A model generated the notes under the pieces. That model was not told the origin of the DNA. It did not search any database and saw nothing but the letters and a program-made list of their open reading frames with translations. This document shows positions 9,035 through 17,589 of a stretch of DNA of 64,000 nucleotides, piece after piece. Made by a program: the position numbers and the translations under genes. The stretch is from CALIZF01 sp046292445 (GTDB taxonomy: Bacteria > Pseudomonadota > Alphaproteobacteria > Rhodobacterales > Rhodobacteraceae). Location of the stretch: the NCBI GenBank assembly GCA_046292445.1, contig JBKBQT010000013.1, positions 15,103 to 79,102 of the forward strand, given 5' to 3'. Each line of letters starts with the position of its first letter. Position 1 is the first letter of the stretch.

Positions 9035-9949
9035 TCACATGGGCTGCACGGGCACCGGCCAGCCAAATTCCGCCAATCGGGCACGCAGGCGCGCCTCGGC
9101 ATCCGGCAGGCCGGCATTGATCGCCCGCATCTGCAGGAACCAGAAGAGGTAAAGCGCCGGGTCGGGCATCGGCCCGCGCGCGACCTCGAACGCCGGCAAC
9201 AGGCCGTCGCGCGGGACCGAGCCCGCGATGTGGTGGAAATCGGCGCCGGCAAAGAGGACGGCGGGCTTGCCGGCGAAGAACCCGGTGAGCGCGGTGGACG
9301 AATTCTGCGTCACCACCAGATCGCAGGTCATCAACAGCGATTCGGACGGCACGCTCTCGACCGTCACGCGCGCGTGGCGTGCCGCGAGCCGGTCGACGGC
9401 GCGCCGCTCGGCGTCGGTATAGGGCTCCTTCGGGTGGGGGTGCAGCGTGACGCGCAGCGGCCGGGGGTCGGCCTCGAGCGTCGCCTCGATCATGGCAAGC
9501 GGGCTCATCGCCTGAAAGCTGCGATGCTCCAGCAGGCGGCCCTGAAGCGGGACGAAGATGAAGCCCTCGCGCGTGGGCTTGCCATCGCCCAGCAGCTTGC
9601 GCCGCCACGGGCGGAAGAACGGCCGGGCGGCCTCGGGATCGACCGCGGCGGGATCATAGGCCGCGCGGGCCGTGTCGGTCAGCCAGCGGTCGTTGAACCG
9701 GTCGAGCGTCCAGAACGGATACCAGTAGGCGCGGCGCAGGCACAGGCCGCGGTCGTCGGGCGCCGTCTGCATGTGCCACAGGCTGTAACCGTCGCGCATG
9801 CCCGCGCGCAGCCGTTCGGTCGGCGTGTCGGGATGCCAGACCGGCGTCCAGCCCGGCAAGGCCTTCAGGATGCGGGTGATGATGTTCACATCGCCGCGCG
9901 CGGCGTCCGACCGCATCGGCTCGGGCAGGTAAAGGTGAAGCCTCGTCAT
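9035..9949 (-). CDS. Capsular polysaccharide biosynthesis-type (KpsS/KpsC-like) protein
   Basis: A 304-residue soluble protein starting MTRLHLYLPEPMRSD. It has features of glycosyltransferase-like capsule proteins: VFVPLQGR-type text (here IFVPLQGRLLEHRSF), LHPHPKEP, a central TQNSSTALTGFFAGKPAVLFA segment and GADFHHIA. Such proteins act in the cytoplasm on surface polysaccharide or its lipid linker. The start at 9949 is chosen because upstream extension lacks family character. It lies downstream of nothing related; the only other envelope gene nearby is the RTX gene, on the same strand. The family assignment is moderate and the substrate unknown. Confidence 0.6.
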   Translation of the reverse strand: MTRLHLYLPEPMRSDAARGDVNIITRILKALPGWTPVWHPDTPTERLRAGMRDGYSLWHMQTAPDDRGLCLRRAYWYPFWTLDRFNDRWLTDTARAAYDPAAVDPEAARPFFRPWRRKLLGDGKPTREGFIFVPLQGRLLEHRSFQAMSPLAMIEATLEADPRPLRVTLHPHPKEPYTDAERRAVDRLAARHARVTVESVPSESLLMTCDLVVTQNSSTALTGFFAGKPAVLFAGADFHHIAGSVPRDGLLPAFEVARGPMPDPALYLFWFLQMRAINAGLPDAEARLRARLAEFGWPVPVQPM

Positions 9950-10045
9950 GCCGAACCCTCGCACACCGCGGCGCCCGAGGCCAAGGCCGGGGTTGTGGCG
10001 CCAGCGGGCCGGGGCCATATCTGCGCCGGGACGAGGGAGCGGACG

Positions 10046-10609
10046 ATGGCGAACGAGCGGTTTCCCGGCTGGCACGGCACGACGATCCTCGCCGTGCGGC
10101 GGGGCGGCGTGGTGGCGGTGGCGGGCGACGGGCAGGTGAGCCTCGGGCAGACGGTCATCAAGGGCACCGCGCGCAAGGTGCGGCGGCTGGCACCGGGGGG
10201 GCATCCGGTCGTGGCCGGATTCGCCGGATCCACCGCCGATGCGTTCACCCTGCTCGAGCGGCTGGAGAAGAAGCTCGAGGCCAGCCCCGGACAGTTGCAG
10301 CGCGCCTGCGTCGAGTTGGCCAAGGACTGGCGGACGGACAAATATCTGCGCAACCTCGAGGCGATGCTGATCGTCACCGACGGGGCGGCGATCTATGTCC
10401 TCACCGGGTCGGGCGACGTGCTCGAGCCCGAGCATGACGTGGCCGCCATCGGGTCGGGCGGGATGTTCGCGCTGGCCGCCGCCCGGGGGCTGATGGAAAC
10501 CGCGCTGGATGCCGAGGGCGTGGCGCGGCGGGCGATGGCGATTGCCGCCGATATCTGCGTCTACACCAACGGCGCGCTGACGGTCGAGATCATCGGGGCG
10601 GCTGCATGA
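10046..10609 (+). CDS. hslV: ATP-dependent protease HslVU, peptidase subunit HslV
   Basis: HslV is the threonine protease that pairs with HslU to degrade unfolded cytoplasmic proteins. The 187-residue protein begins MANERFPGWHGTT; the alphaproteobacterial pro-segment is removed so that Thr12 becomes the nucleophile. GDGQVSLGQTV, GFAGSTADAFTL and the C-terminal ADICVYTNG segment are typical. The ATG at 10046 follows GAGGGAGCGG. Upstream, near 10010-10020, GGCCATAT faintly resembles a heat-shock sigma-32 -10 element, but this is weak. The stop overlaps the next gene by 4 bases (ATGA). Confidence 0.96.
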   Translation: MANERFPGWHGTTILAVRRGGVVAVAGDGQVSLGQTVIKGTARKVRRLAPGGHPVVAGFAGSTADAFTLLERLEKKLEASPGQLQRACVELAKDWRTDKYLRNLEAMLIVTDGAAIYVLTGSGDVLEPEHDVAAIGSGGMFALAAARGLMETALDAEGVARRAMAIAADICVYTNGALTVEIIGAAA

Positions 10610-11670
10610 CGATCGCGCGCGACGATTTGCGCGCGGCCGTCGCGGCCGGGCTGATCGACGAGCGGCAGGCGGCGGGGCTCATGGCGCTCGCCGAGGCGCG
10701 GCGCGGGGCGCGCGCGTCGCTCGATGCGCGGGAGGAACCGTTCGAGCTGTTCCGCGGTTTCAACGAGATCTTTATCGTCGTCGGGCTCGTGATCCTGTTT
10801 GCCGGCTGGTCGGCGCTGTCGGGCGTGCTGGAATTCGCCGTGCTCGGGATGCGCGGTGCGCCGGCTATCCTGACGGCGGCGGCCACGATGGCGGGCCTTG
10901 CGGTGCTCGCACGGTATTTCACGCTCAAGAGGCGCATGGTCGCGCCCTCGATCGCGCTCACGGTGATGTTCGCGCTGTCTGCGGCGCAGGCGGGGGTGTC
11001 GCTTGGCTGGGTGGCCGGTCTCGCCTTCGGGCCGCGCTTCGTGCTGGCCGCGGCGCTGGCGACGGTCGCGATCGGGGCCTGGTATGCGGTCTTTCGCGTC
11101 CCCTTTGCCATGGCGCTCGTGGCGCTCGGCGTGTTCGCGACGGCGGTGGCGGTGCAGGTTTCGGGCGGCGCGCTGCCCGAGGATCCGGCCGATTTCTTCC
11201 TGCTCACCAAACAGGGTCCGTTTGCCTGGGTGACGATCGTGATCGGCATTGCGGCGCTCGGCGGGGCGCTCTGGTTCGACATGTCGGACCCGCATCGCGT
11301 GGGCCTGCGCGCGGCAACCGGGTTCTGGTTGCATGTCATCGCCGCCCCGGTGATCGTGAATACCGTCGCGCTGTCGCTGCTCGAGATCGGCACGCTCGGG
11401 GCGCAGATGGCGCTGATGCTGTTCCTCGCCGCCGTCGCGCTGTTTGCCGTAGTGATCGACCGGCGGTCGTTCCTTGTGTCGGGCGTCGGCTATGTCGTCG
11501 CGCTTGCGGTGATCTTCTTGCAGGACGACGCGGCGCTGGCGATCCTCGCCCTCGGGCTTGCGCTGGTCCTGCTCGGGGCGCAGTGGGAACGGCTGCGCGC
11601 CCGTCTCATGCGGGCGCTGCCCGCCTTTCCGGGCAAGACCCGCCTTCCCCCCTGGGAGTCCCCCGCATGA
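10606..11670 (+). CDS. Multi-pass membrane protein between hslV and hslU
   Basis: The 354-residue product has a short soluble N-terminus (about 60 residues, rich in Ala, Arg, Glu, with the phrase GLIDERQAAGLMALAE) followed by about nine or ten hydrophobic segments and a basic, proline-rich tail. The N-terminal pattern resembles DUF2157-like membrane proteins, but I cannot assign a family with certainty. It overlaps hslV by 4 bases at its start and hslU by 4 bases at its end (ATGA both times). The three genes are therefore likely translated from one message. Context suggests a link to stress proteolysis; function is unknown. Confidence 0.85.
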   Translation: MTIARDDLRAAVAAGLIDERQAAGLMALAEARRGARASLDAREEPFELFRGFNEIFIVVGLVILFAGWSALSGVLEFAVLGMRGAPAILTAAATMAGLAVLARYFTLKRRMVAPSIALTVMFALSAAQAGVSLGWVAGLAFGPRFVLAAALATVAIGAWYAVFRVPFAMALVALGVFATAVAVQVSGGALPEDPADFFLLTKQGPFAWVTIVIGIAALGGALWFDMSDPHRVGLRAATGFWLHVIAAPVIVNTVALSLLEIGTLGAQMALMLFLAAVALFAVVIDRRSFLVSGVGYVVALAVIFLQDDAALAILALGLALVLLGAQWERLRARLMRALPAFPGKTRLPPWESPA

Positions 11671-12971
11671 CCGACCTGACCCCGCGCGAGATCGTGAGCG
11701 AGCTCGACCGTTTCATCATCGGCCAGCAGGCCGCCAAGCGCGCGGTCGCGGTCGCGTTGCGCAACCGCTGGCGGCGCCGGCAGCTCGAACCGGGGCTGCG
11801 CGAAGAGGTCTATCCCAAGAACATCCTGATGATCGGCCCCACCGGCGTCGGCAAGACCGAGATCTCGCGCCGGCTCGCCCGGCTGGCCCGCGCGCCCTTC
11901 CTCAAGGTCGAGGCGACCAAGTTCACCGAAGTGGGCTATGTCGGCCGCGATGTGGACAGCATCATCCGCGACCTCGCCGACGCCGCGATGGCCGAGACGC
12001 GGGCGCGGATGCGCGAGGATGTCAAACCCCGCGCCCACAGGGCCGCCGAGGAACGTGTCATCACCGCACTGGCCGGCGCCGACGCCCGCGAGGGCACGCG
12101 CGAGATGTTCCGCGGCAAGCTCAAGCGCGGCGAGCTTGACCAGACCGTCATCGAGGTCGAGGTGGCCGATACCGCCCCGGCGATGCCGATGCTCGACCTG
12201 CCGGGGATGGGCGGGGGCATGGGGGCGATGAACCTCGGCGACATTCTGGGCAAGGCGTTCGGCGGGCGGCGCACGCGCCGGCGGATGACGGTCGCCGAAA
12301 GCCACGACATCCTGATCGCGGAAGAGGCCGACAAGCTGCTCGACGACGAGGCGGTCAAGGCCGCGGCGCTCGAGGCGGTGCAGGAAAACGGCATCGTGTT
12401 CATCGACGAGATCGACAAGGTCGCCACCCGCGCCGAGGCCCGCGGCGCCGATGTCAGCCGCGAGGGGGTGCAGCGCGACCTGCTGCCGCTGATCGAGGGC
12501 ACGACGGTGAGCACGAAATACGGGCCGGTGCGGACGGACCACATCCTGTTCATCGCCTCGGGCGCGTTCCATGTCGCAAAGCCGTCGGACCTTCTCCCCG
12601 AGTTGCAGGGGCGGCTGCCGATCCGGGTGGAGCTTCAGCCGCTGACCGAGGGCGATTTCGTCCGCATCCTGACCGAGACCGACAACGCGTTGACACGCCA
12701 GTATACCGCCCTGATGGGCACCGAAGGGGTGACGGTCAGCTTTACCGCCGAGGGGATCGCCGCGCTCGCCCGGATCGCGGCAGAGGTGAACCGCAGCGTC
12801 GAGAACATCGGGGCGCGGCGGCTCTACACCGTGATGGAACGGGTGTTCGAGGAACTGTCGTTCGCCGCCCCCGACCGGTCCGGCGAGGCGGTCATCGTGG
12901 ATGCGGCCTTTGTCGAGCGCCACCTCGGCGATCTTTCGCGGTCGGCGGATCTGAGCCGCTACGTTCTGTAG
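11667..12971 (+). CDS. hslU: ATP-dependent protease HslVU, ATPase subunit HslU
   Basis: HslU is the AAA+ unfoldase that feeds substrates to HslV. It has 434 residues. Walker A GPTGVGKT lies at residues 57-64, the pore motif GYVG shortly after (EVGYVGRDVDS), Walker B FIDEIDK in the middle, and sensor region GARRLYTVMERV near the end. The C-terminal SRYVL is the tail that docks into HslV. A glycine/methionine-rich insert in the I domain (PGMGGGMGAM) is normal for alphaproteobacteria. Start at 11667 overlaps the preceding membrane gene by 4 bases. Confidence 0.97.
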   Translation: MTDLTPREIVSELDRFIIGQQAAKRAVAVALRNRWRRRQLEPGLREEVYPKNILMIGPTGVGKTEISRRLARLARAPFLKVEATKFTEVGYVGRDVDSIIRDLADAAMAETRARMREDVKPRAHRAAEERVITALAGADAREGTREMFRGKLKRGELDQTVIEVEVADTAPAMPMLDLPGMGGGMGAMNLGDILGKAFGGRRTRRRMTVAESHDILIAEEADKLLDDEAVKAAALEAVQENGIVFIDEIDKVATRAEARGADVSREGVQRDLLPLIEGTTVSTKYGPVRTDHILFIASGAFHVAKPSDLLPELQGRLPIRVELQPLTEGDFVRILTETDNALTRQYTALMGTEGVTVSFTAEGIAALARIAAEVNRSVENIGARRLYTVMERVFEELSFAAPDRSGEAVIVDAAFVERHLGDLSRSADLSRYVL

Positions 12972-13026
12972 CCCCGGCCGCTTGCGGCGGGCTTCTTTGC
13001 GGCGGGCGGCGGTGTATGGTCGCGGC

Positions 13027-14139
13027 ATGTGGCGCACGATTCTTCTCCTTGTCCTTGTGATCGCTGCCTGCGCGCCGCGCGGGCAGATGACGGTGGTTGC
13101 GGCTGCGCGCGGGATCGGTGCGCAGCAGACGGTCTTTGTCGGCACCAACCGGTCCGCCGAGCCCGAGCCGGCGCGGTTCGGCCGCGGCCGCGAGGAACGC
13201 GAGGCCTACCGGCGCTATGTCCTGTCCATCCCGCCGGACCGCAAACCGGGCGAACTCACCTGGCCGCCGCGGGGCGGCACGCCCGATCCGCGCAGGCACT
13301 TCCTGACGCTGGAGGAAACGGCCTTTGCCGATGCCGCTGGTTTCCGCGCTGCCCTCGCCGGGCAGATGGCAACGGCGCGGCGCGGTCAGCGGGACGTTGT
13401 GGTGTTCGTGCACGGGTTCAACACGAACTTTGCCGAAGGCGTCTACCGCGTCGCGCAGCTGGCGCATGACCTGCAGTTTCCCGGCGCGACGGTGCATTTT
13501 TCCTGGCCTTCGGCGGGCGATGCGCTCGGCTATGTCTACGACCGCGATTCGGCACTCTCGGCGCGCGACCGGCTCGAGGCGCTGCTCGACCAGGTCGCGG
13601 CGGCAGGGGCCGAACGGATCCTCATCTTCGGCCATTCGATGGGCGCGGCGCTGACGATGGAGACGATCCGGCAGGCACGTCTGGCCGGCAGCCCTTTCAT
13701 GCGGCGCCTGCAGGGCATCGTGCTCATGTCGCCCGATATCGACGTCGAGGTATTCCGGGGCCAGGCAATGCGGATCGGGAAGCTGCCGCAACCGATCCTC
13801 GTGTTCTCGTCGCAGCGGGACCGGGCGCTGTCGCTGTCCTCGCTGGTGGCGCGCGAGCCGAACCGGCTTGGCAACCTCACGGATCTGCGGCACGTGGCGG
13901 ATCTGGACGTGGTGCTGCTTGACGTGACGGCGTTTTCCACCGGCCTTGGTCACCTGACCCCGGGCACGTCGCCGCAGCTCATCGCGCTGCTGAACCGGTC
14001 GCAGGAGATCGACGCGGCCCTCAACGCCGATGCGGAATCGCGGATCGGGATCCTGCCGGGTACGGTGCTGACGCTGCAGGGCGCGACGCGGATCATCGTG
14101 TCGCCGGTCGTCGGTCTTGCCGGCGCGCTGCGGCAGTAG
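13027..14139 (+). CDS. Alpha/beta hydrolase lipoprotein (DUF900 type)
   Basis: A 370-residue predicted lipoprotein. The start MWRTILLLVLVIAACAP gives a signal peptide ending in a lipobox with Cys at residue 15; this sets the start at 13027. The body is a DUF900-type alpha/beta hydrolase: VVFVHGFNTNFAEG forms the oxyanion loop region, GHSMGA carries the nucleophilic serine, and a conserved FSWPSAG segment lies between. A late GLGHLTPG segment may supply the histidine. It is likely anchored at the envelope. The substrate is not known. It stands 55 bases after hslU and converges on smr. Confidence 0.85.
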   Translation: MWRTILLLVLVIAACAPRGQMTVVAAARGIGAQQTVFVGTNRSAEPEPARFGRGREEREAYRRYVLSIPPDRKPGELTWPPRGGTPDPRRHFLTLEETAFADAAGFRAALAGQMATARRGQRDVVVFVHGFNTNFAEGVYRVAQLAHDLQFPGATVHFSWPSAGDALGYVYDRDSALSARDRLEALLDQVAAAGAERILIFGHSMGAALTMETIRQARLAGSPFMRRLQGIVLMSPDIDVEVFRGQAMRIGKLPQPILVFSSQRDRALSLSSLVAREPNRLGNLTDLRHVADLDVVLLDVTAFSTGLGHLTPGTSPQLIALLNRSQEIDAALNADAESRIGILPGTVLTLQGATRIIVSPVVGLAGALRQ

Positions 14140-14142
14140 GCG

Positions 14143-14736
14143 CTACCGGTTGCGCCGCAGATAGACGTAGAGTGCGCCGGCCCCACCATGCCGCCGATGC
14201 GCCTCGGCGACCTGCAGGACGCGCGGGCCGAGGGGCGGCTGGGCAAGCCATTGCGGCACCGCATGGCGCAGCGCCCCGATGCGGGCGGGCATGGGCGCGC
14301 CCTCGTCGCGCAGCTTGCCCTTGCCGGTGATGACCAGCACCAGCCGCATGCCCGCGGCATGGGATTGCAGGACGAAGCGGACGAGTTCGGGATGCGCCTC
14401 GGCCAGCGTCATGCCGTGCAGGTCGAGCCGCGCCTCGGGCGCCTTGCGGCCGCGCAGCATGGTGTCGAACGCCTTCCGGTCCATCTGGACGGGGGCCTGC
14501 CCCAGCCGGTCGGCCAGCGTCGGCGCAAGGTCGTGGTGCAGCGGCCTGTCGGGCGCGCGGGCGCCGACGCGAAAGGCGGGCAGGCCGCCGGGGGGTTTGG
14601 GCGGCTTGGGCGCCGGCGCGGGCGGCGCCTCTGGCGGGCGATGCGCCGGCCGCGCGGGGTGGAGCGGGCGGGCCGTGCCGGCAACGGCGCGCCAGAGCGC
14701 CTCTTCCTCCGGGTCGAGCCCTCGCTTGCGCGGCAC
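14143..14736 (-). CDS. Smr domain protein
   Basis: The C-terminal half carries a Smr domain: LDLHGMTLAEA followed by VLVITGKGK and a final GGAGALYVYLRRNR. Smr domains bind or nick nucleic acid, in MutS2 and in stand-alone bacterial proteins. The N-terminal third is proline/alanine rich and probably disordered. No ATG fits the family's usual start; a GTG at 14736, five bases after the mltA stop, gives the expected opening PRKRGLDPEEEALWRAVA and a length of 197 residues. It is the last gene of the Tim44-mltA-smr operon. Confidence 0.85.
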   Translation of the reverse strand: MPRKRGLDPEEEALWRAVAGTARPLHPARPAHRPPEAPPAPAPKPPKPPGGLPAFRVGARAPDRPLHHDLAPTLADRLGQAPVQMDRKAFDTMLRGRKAPEARLDLHGMTLAEAHPELVRFVLQSHAAGMRLVLVITGKGKLRDEGAPMPARIGALRHAVPQWLAQPPLGPRVLQVAEAHRRHGGAGALYVYLRRNR

Positions 14737-14741
14737 GGGGA

Positions 14742-15752
14742 TCAAAGCCCGGGATCGAGGGAATCGGCCAGATCGATCGGCAGCAGCGTCACCATCCGCC
14801 CGGCGTCGCGCACGATGCCCGCCCGATTGCCGGCCTCGTCCCCGGATCCGTAGAAGATGTCGGCCCGCTGCGCCCCCTTGATCGCACCGCCGGTGTCCTG
14901 CGCGACCATCAGCCGCGCGAGCGGGAAAGCCCCGCCCTTTTCCACCCAGACCGGCGCGCCGAGCGGCACATGCGCCGGATCGACCGCCACCGTCCGCAGC
15001 GCCGTGACCGAGCGGGTCATCGCCCCGATCGGCCCGCGGTCGGGCCGCAGGTCCGGGATCTCGCGGAAGAACACGTAGGACGGGTTGTGCTGGAGCAGCG
15101 CCGCACCCTCGATGGGGTTGCGCCGCACCCAGGACCGGATCACCTGCGCCGACACCTGGTGCCGCTGGTAGACGCCGCGGCGCACCAGTTCCTCGCCGAT
15201 CGACCGGTAGGGCTGGTTGTTCTTGCCGGCGTAGCCGACGCGGATCACCCGCCCGTCCTCGAGGCGGATCCGTCCCGAGCCCTGCACCTGGAGAAAGAAC
15301 GCCTCCACCGGGTCGTCGAGCCAGGCGATCTCGAGCCCGCGGCCCGACAGGACCCCGCCGTTCTCGATCTCGCCCCGGGTGAACCACGGCGCGGTCTCGG
15401 GCAGCTCGGGCGGGCGGCGGTAGATCGGCCAGGCGAACCGTGCGGTGCGGCCGAGCGATCCGCGCAGTTCGGGTTCGTAATAGCCGGTGAAAAGCGCAGG
15501 CGGCGTGCCGATCACGACGGGGCGAAAGAACACCTCGAAGAAGGCCCGCGCATCGCGCACATCGCGCGCGATGCGGCAGACCGGGCCCCATTCGGGGCCC
15601 TGGATCAGGTCGCAGGTCTCGCGGAACGCGTCGAGGGCCGCGGCATGGTCGTCGCGCGGCCAGCCGGGCAGGGCGTCGAAGGACAGGGTTTCGGGCATGG
15701 CCGGCTGCGCTGCGATGGCGAGACAGACCGCGACGAGCGCCGGGGCATGCAT
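14742..15752 (-). CDS. mltA: Membrane-bound lytic transglycosylase A
   Basis: MltA cleaves peptidoglycan glycan strands to anhydro-muropeptides in the periplasm. The 336-residue protein starts with a signal peptide (MHAPALVAVCLAIAAQPAMPE; no clear lipobox, so probably exported rather than lipidated). The MltA domain includes FTGYYEPELRGS and IYRRPPELP; the C-terminal 3D domain ends with AQDTGGAIKG and DIFYGSGDEAG, carrying the catalytic aspartate. It is 10 bases downstream of the Tim44 gene and 5 bases upstream of smr. Confidence 0.94.
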   Translation of the reverse strand: MHAPALVAVCLAIAAQPAMPETLSFDALPGWPRDDHAAALDAFRETCDLIQGPEWGPVCRIARDVRDARAFFEVFFRPVVIGTPPALFTGYYEPELRGSLGRTARFAWPIYRRPPELPETAPWFTRGEIENGGVLSGRGLEIAWLDDPVEAFFLQVQGSGRIRLEDGRVIRVGYAGKNNQPYRSIGEELVRRGVYQRHQVSAQVIRSWVRRNPIEGAALLQHNPSYVFFREIPDLRPDRGPIGAMTRSVTALRTVAVDPAHVPLGAPVWVEKGGAFPLARLMVAQDTGGAIKGAQRADIFYGSGDEAGNRAGIVRDAGRMVTLLPIDLADSLDPGL

Positions 15753-15762
15753 GCGCCGCCCC

Positions 15763-16431
15763 TCACTCTCCGGTGGCGACGAGCGTCCAGTTCGGATCGT
15801 CCGAGCCCATGATCCGCGAGAATGTCCAGATGTCGCGCTGGCGGCGGATTTCGGTCGGGCTGCCAGCCACGATTTCGCCGACCTTGTTGCGGGCGACCGA
15901 AGTCAGCTCGCCCACGAAGCGCACCGCGATTTCGGCTTCGCGGGTGTCGCGGTCGAAGGACGCCTCGTGCAGCGTCAGTTCGCGCAGGCCGACGAAATTT
16001 GCCTCGATCGTCAACCCCTCGCGCTCGCGCGCCTCGATCACGGCGGCAAAGCTCTCGGCGACATCCTCGGAAAGGAAGGGGCGGATCGCGTCCATGTCGC
16101 CCTTTTCGAAGGACATCAGGATCATCTCGTAAGCGCCACGGGCCCCTCGAAGGAATTCGGACACCGAGAACGACGGCTCGGCCTGTTTCATCGCCGCAAG
16201 GGCGCGGGCGGTCGGGCTGCCCTCGGGCGCGTGGTCGGTGATGTCGCGGTCCTGTCCGCCCTCGATCACGGCAAAGTCACGCTTGCGCGGCCGGGCGTCG
16301 TCTGCCTCGATCGGGCGCGGTGCGGCCGGCTTTTCGAAACCCTCGCGCGTGCCCAGAACACTGCGCAGGCGCAGGATCAGAAACACCGCAATCGCGGCCA
16401 GAACAAGAAGCTGGAGCACGGACGAGCTCAT
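15763..16431 (-). CDS. Tim44/TimA-like membrane-anchored protein
   Basis: A 222-residue protein with one N-terminal transmembrane segment (VLQLLVLAAIAVFLILRL) and a C-terminal Tim44-like domain: FLRGARGAYEMILMSFEKGD, FLSEDVAESFAAVIEARE and VRFVGELTS. Bacterial Tim44-like (TimA) proteins are related to the mitochondrial import component and sit at the inner membrane facing the cytoplasm. In alphaproteobacteria this gene usually lies in this order between fxsA/secB and mltA. A possible minus-strand promoter (TTGACC, complement of 16540-16545) lies about 110 bases upstream. Confidence 0.87.
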   Translation of the reverse strand: MSSSVLQLLVLAAIAVFLILRLRSVLGTREGFEKPAAPRPIEADDARPRKRDFAVIEGGQDRDITDHAPEGSPTARALAAMKQAEPSFSVSEFLRGARGAYEMILMSFEKGDMDAIRPFLSEDVAESFAAVIEAREREGLTIEANFVGLRELTLHEASFDRDTREAEIAVRFVGELTSVARNKVGEIVAGSPTEIRRQRDIWTFSRIMGSDDPNWTLVATGE

Positions 16432-16596
16432 CCTTACCTCTGTGAGGCCCGGTTCGGACCCTTGGTCGGGTCATCGACGGGCGAACGCAAGCGCGGCGTG
16501 GCAACCTCGCCGCGTGTCGTCTATGTAGGCTGTACCGGCGGTCAAGTCCACCGCCGCGGCGCGCGCCCGGTGCCGGATCGGGCAGAGGACACGGGA

Positions 16597-17025
16597 ATGT
16601 GGTTTTTTCTTGCGATTCTGCTCGTTCCGCTGATCGAGATCGGCCTGTTCATCGAGATCGGGGGATGGATCGGGCTTTGGCCGACGCTGCTGTGGGTTGT
16701 GGCCAGCACCGCCGCCGGGCTTGCGGCGATGCGGGCGGCGGGGGCGCAGACCCTCGCGCAGGTCAAGGCGGCGATGGACGGGCTGCGCGACCCGGCGCGA
16801 CCGCTGGCCGACGGCGCGCTGCGGCTCGCGGGGGCGGCCTTGCTGGTGTTGCCCGGCTTTCTGACCGACGCGATCGGCCTTGCGCTGCTGGTGGCGCCGG
16901 TGCGCGCGCTGCTGCTGCAGCGGATCGCACGGGCGCGGGGCGGCGGAACGGATCCGCGGAAGGTCGTCATCGACGCCGAGTATCGCGACGTGACGCCGCG
17001 CGATCCGTCCGACCGGTTGCGCTGA
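16597..17025 (+). CDS. fxsA: FxsA family membrane protein
   Basis: A 142-residue inner-membrane protein beginning MWFFLAILLVPLIEIGLFIEIGG, the characteristic FxsA opening. Several hydrophobic helices are followed by a PGFLTDAIGLALLVAPVR segment and a basic tail. FxsA homologues suppress phage F exclusion in E. coli, but the cellular role is unclear. The start at 16597 is set by the family N-terminus. It is divergent from the Tim44 gene, with 165 bases between them, and precedes secB. Confidence 0.93.
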   Translation: MWFFLAILLVPLIEIGLFIEIGGWIGLWPTLLWVVASTAAGLAAMRAAGAQTLAQVKAAMDGLRDPARPLADGALRLAGAALLVLPGFLTDAIGLALLVAPVRALLLQRIARARGGGTDPRKVVIDAEYRDVTPRDPSDRLR

Positions 17026-17111
17026 GCAGCGCGGCCGCGTTGTCCTTGAGGCACCGGCGCCTTCCTGCTAAGCGCTGCGCAGCACCCCGAAAATCCGGAG
17101 GAGGGAACACG

Positions 17112-17588
17112 ATGGCCGACGAGAACGGGGCCGCCCCGCAAGCGCCGCAGATCCGCATGCAGATCCTTGCGCAGTACATTCGCGATCTGTCGTTCGAGAA
17201 TGCGCTGGCGCAAAAGGGGCTGTCGGGCGGCGACGTGCGCCCCGACATCCAGGTGCAGGTGAGCCTCGACGCCAAGAAGCGGCCGGTGGAAAACCAGTAT
17301 GAGGTGATCCAGAAATACAAGATCACCGCCAAGAACCAGGCCGGCAACGAGCCGCTTTTCCTGATGGAAATCGACTATGCCGGCATCTACGTGATCGAGG
17401 GCGTGCCGGACGAACAGTTGCATCCGTTCCTGCTCATCGAATGCCCGCGCATGCTGTTCCCCTTCGTGCGGCGGATCGTGTCGGACATGACGCGCGACGG
17501 CGGCTTTCCGCCGCTCAATCTCGATGCGGTGGATTTCCTGCAACTCTACCGCAACGAGATGGCCCGGCGCAGCCAGGCGCCGAGCTGA
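17112..17588 (+). CDS. secB: Protein-export chaperone SecB
   Basis: SecB is a cytoplasmic tetrameric chaperone that keeps exported preproteins unfolded and delivers them to SecA. The 158-residue protein contains the conserved ILAQYIRDLSFENA segment at the start, DIQVQVSLDAK in the middle, and FPFVRRIVSDMTRDGGFPPL near the end. A GGAGGAGGGA ribosome-binding site (17097-17106) precedes the ATG. Its stop is one base from the stop of convergent dnaQ. Confidence 0.96.
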   Translation: MADENGAAPQAPQIRMQILAQYIRDLSFENALAQKGLSGGDVRPDIQVQVSLDAKKRPVENQYEVIQKYKITAKNQAGNEPLFLMEIDYAGIYVIEGVPDEQLHPFLLIECPRMLFPFVRRIVSDMTRDGGFPPLNLDAVDFLQLYRNEMARRSQAPS

Positions 17589-17589
17589 G

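Noticed and set aside
9990..10020. Heat-shock sigma-32 promoter before hslV
   Set aside because: GGCCATAT weakly resembles the -10 element, but there is no convincing CTTGAA-type -35 at the right distance.
12972..13026. Terminator after hslU
   Set aside because: GCCGC-TT-GCGGC is too short a stem with a two-base loop and no T run.
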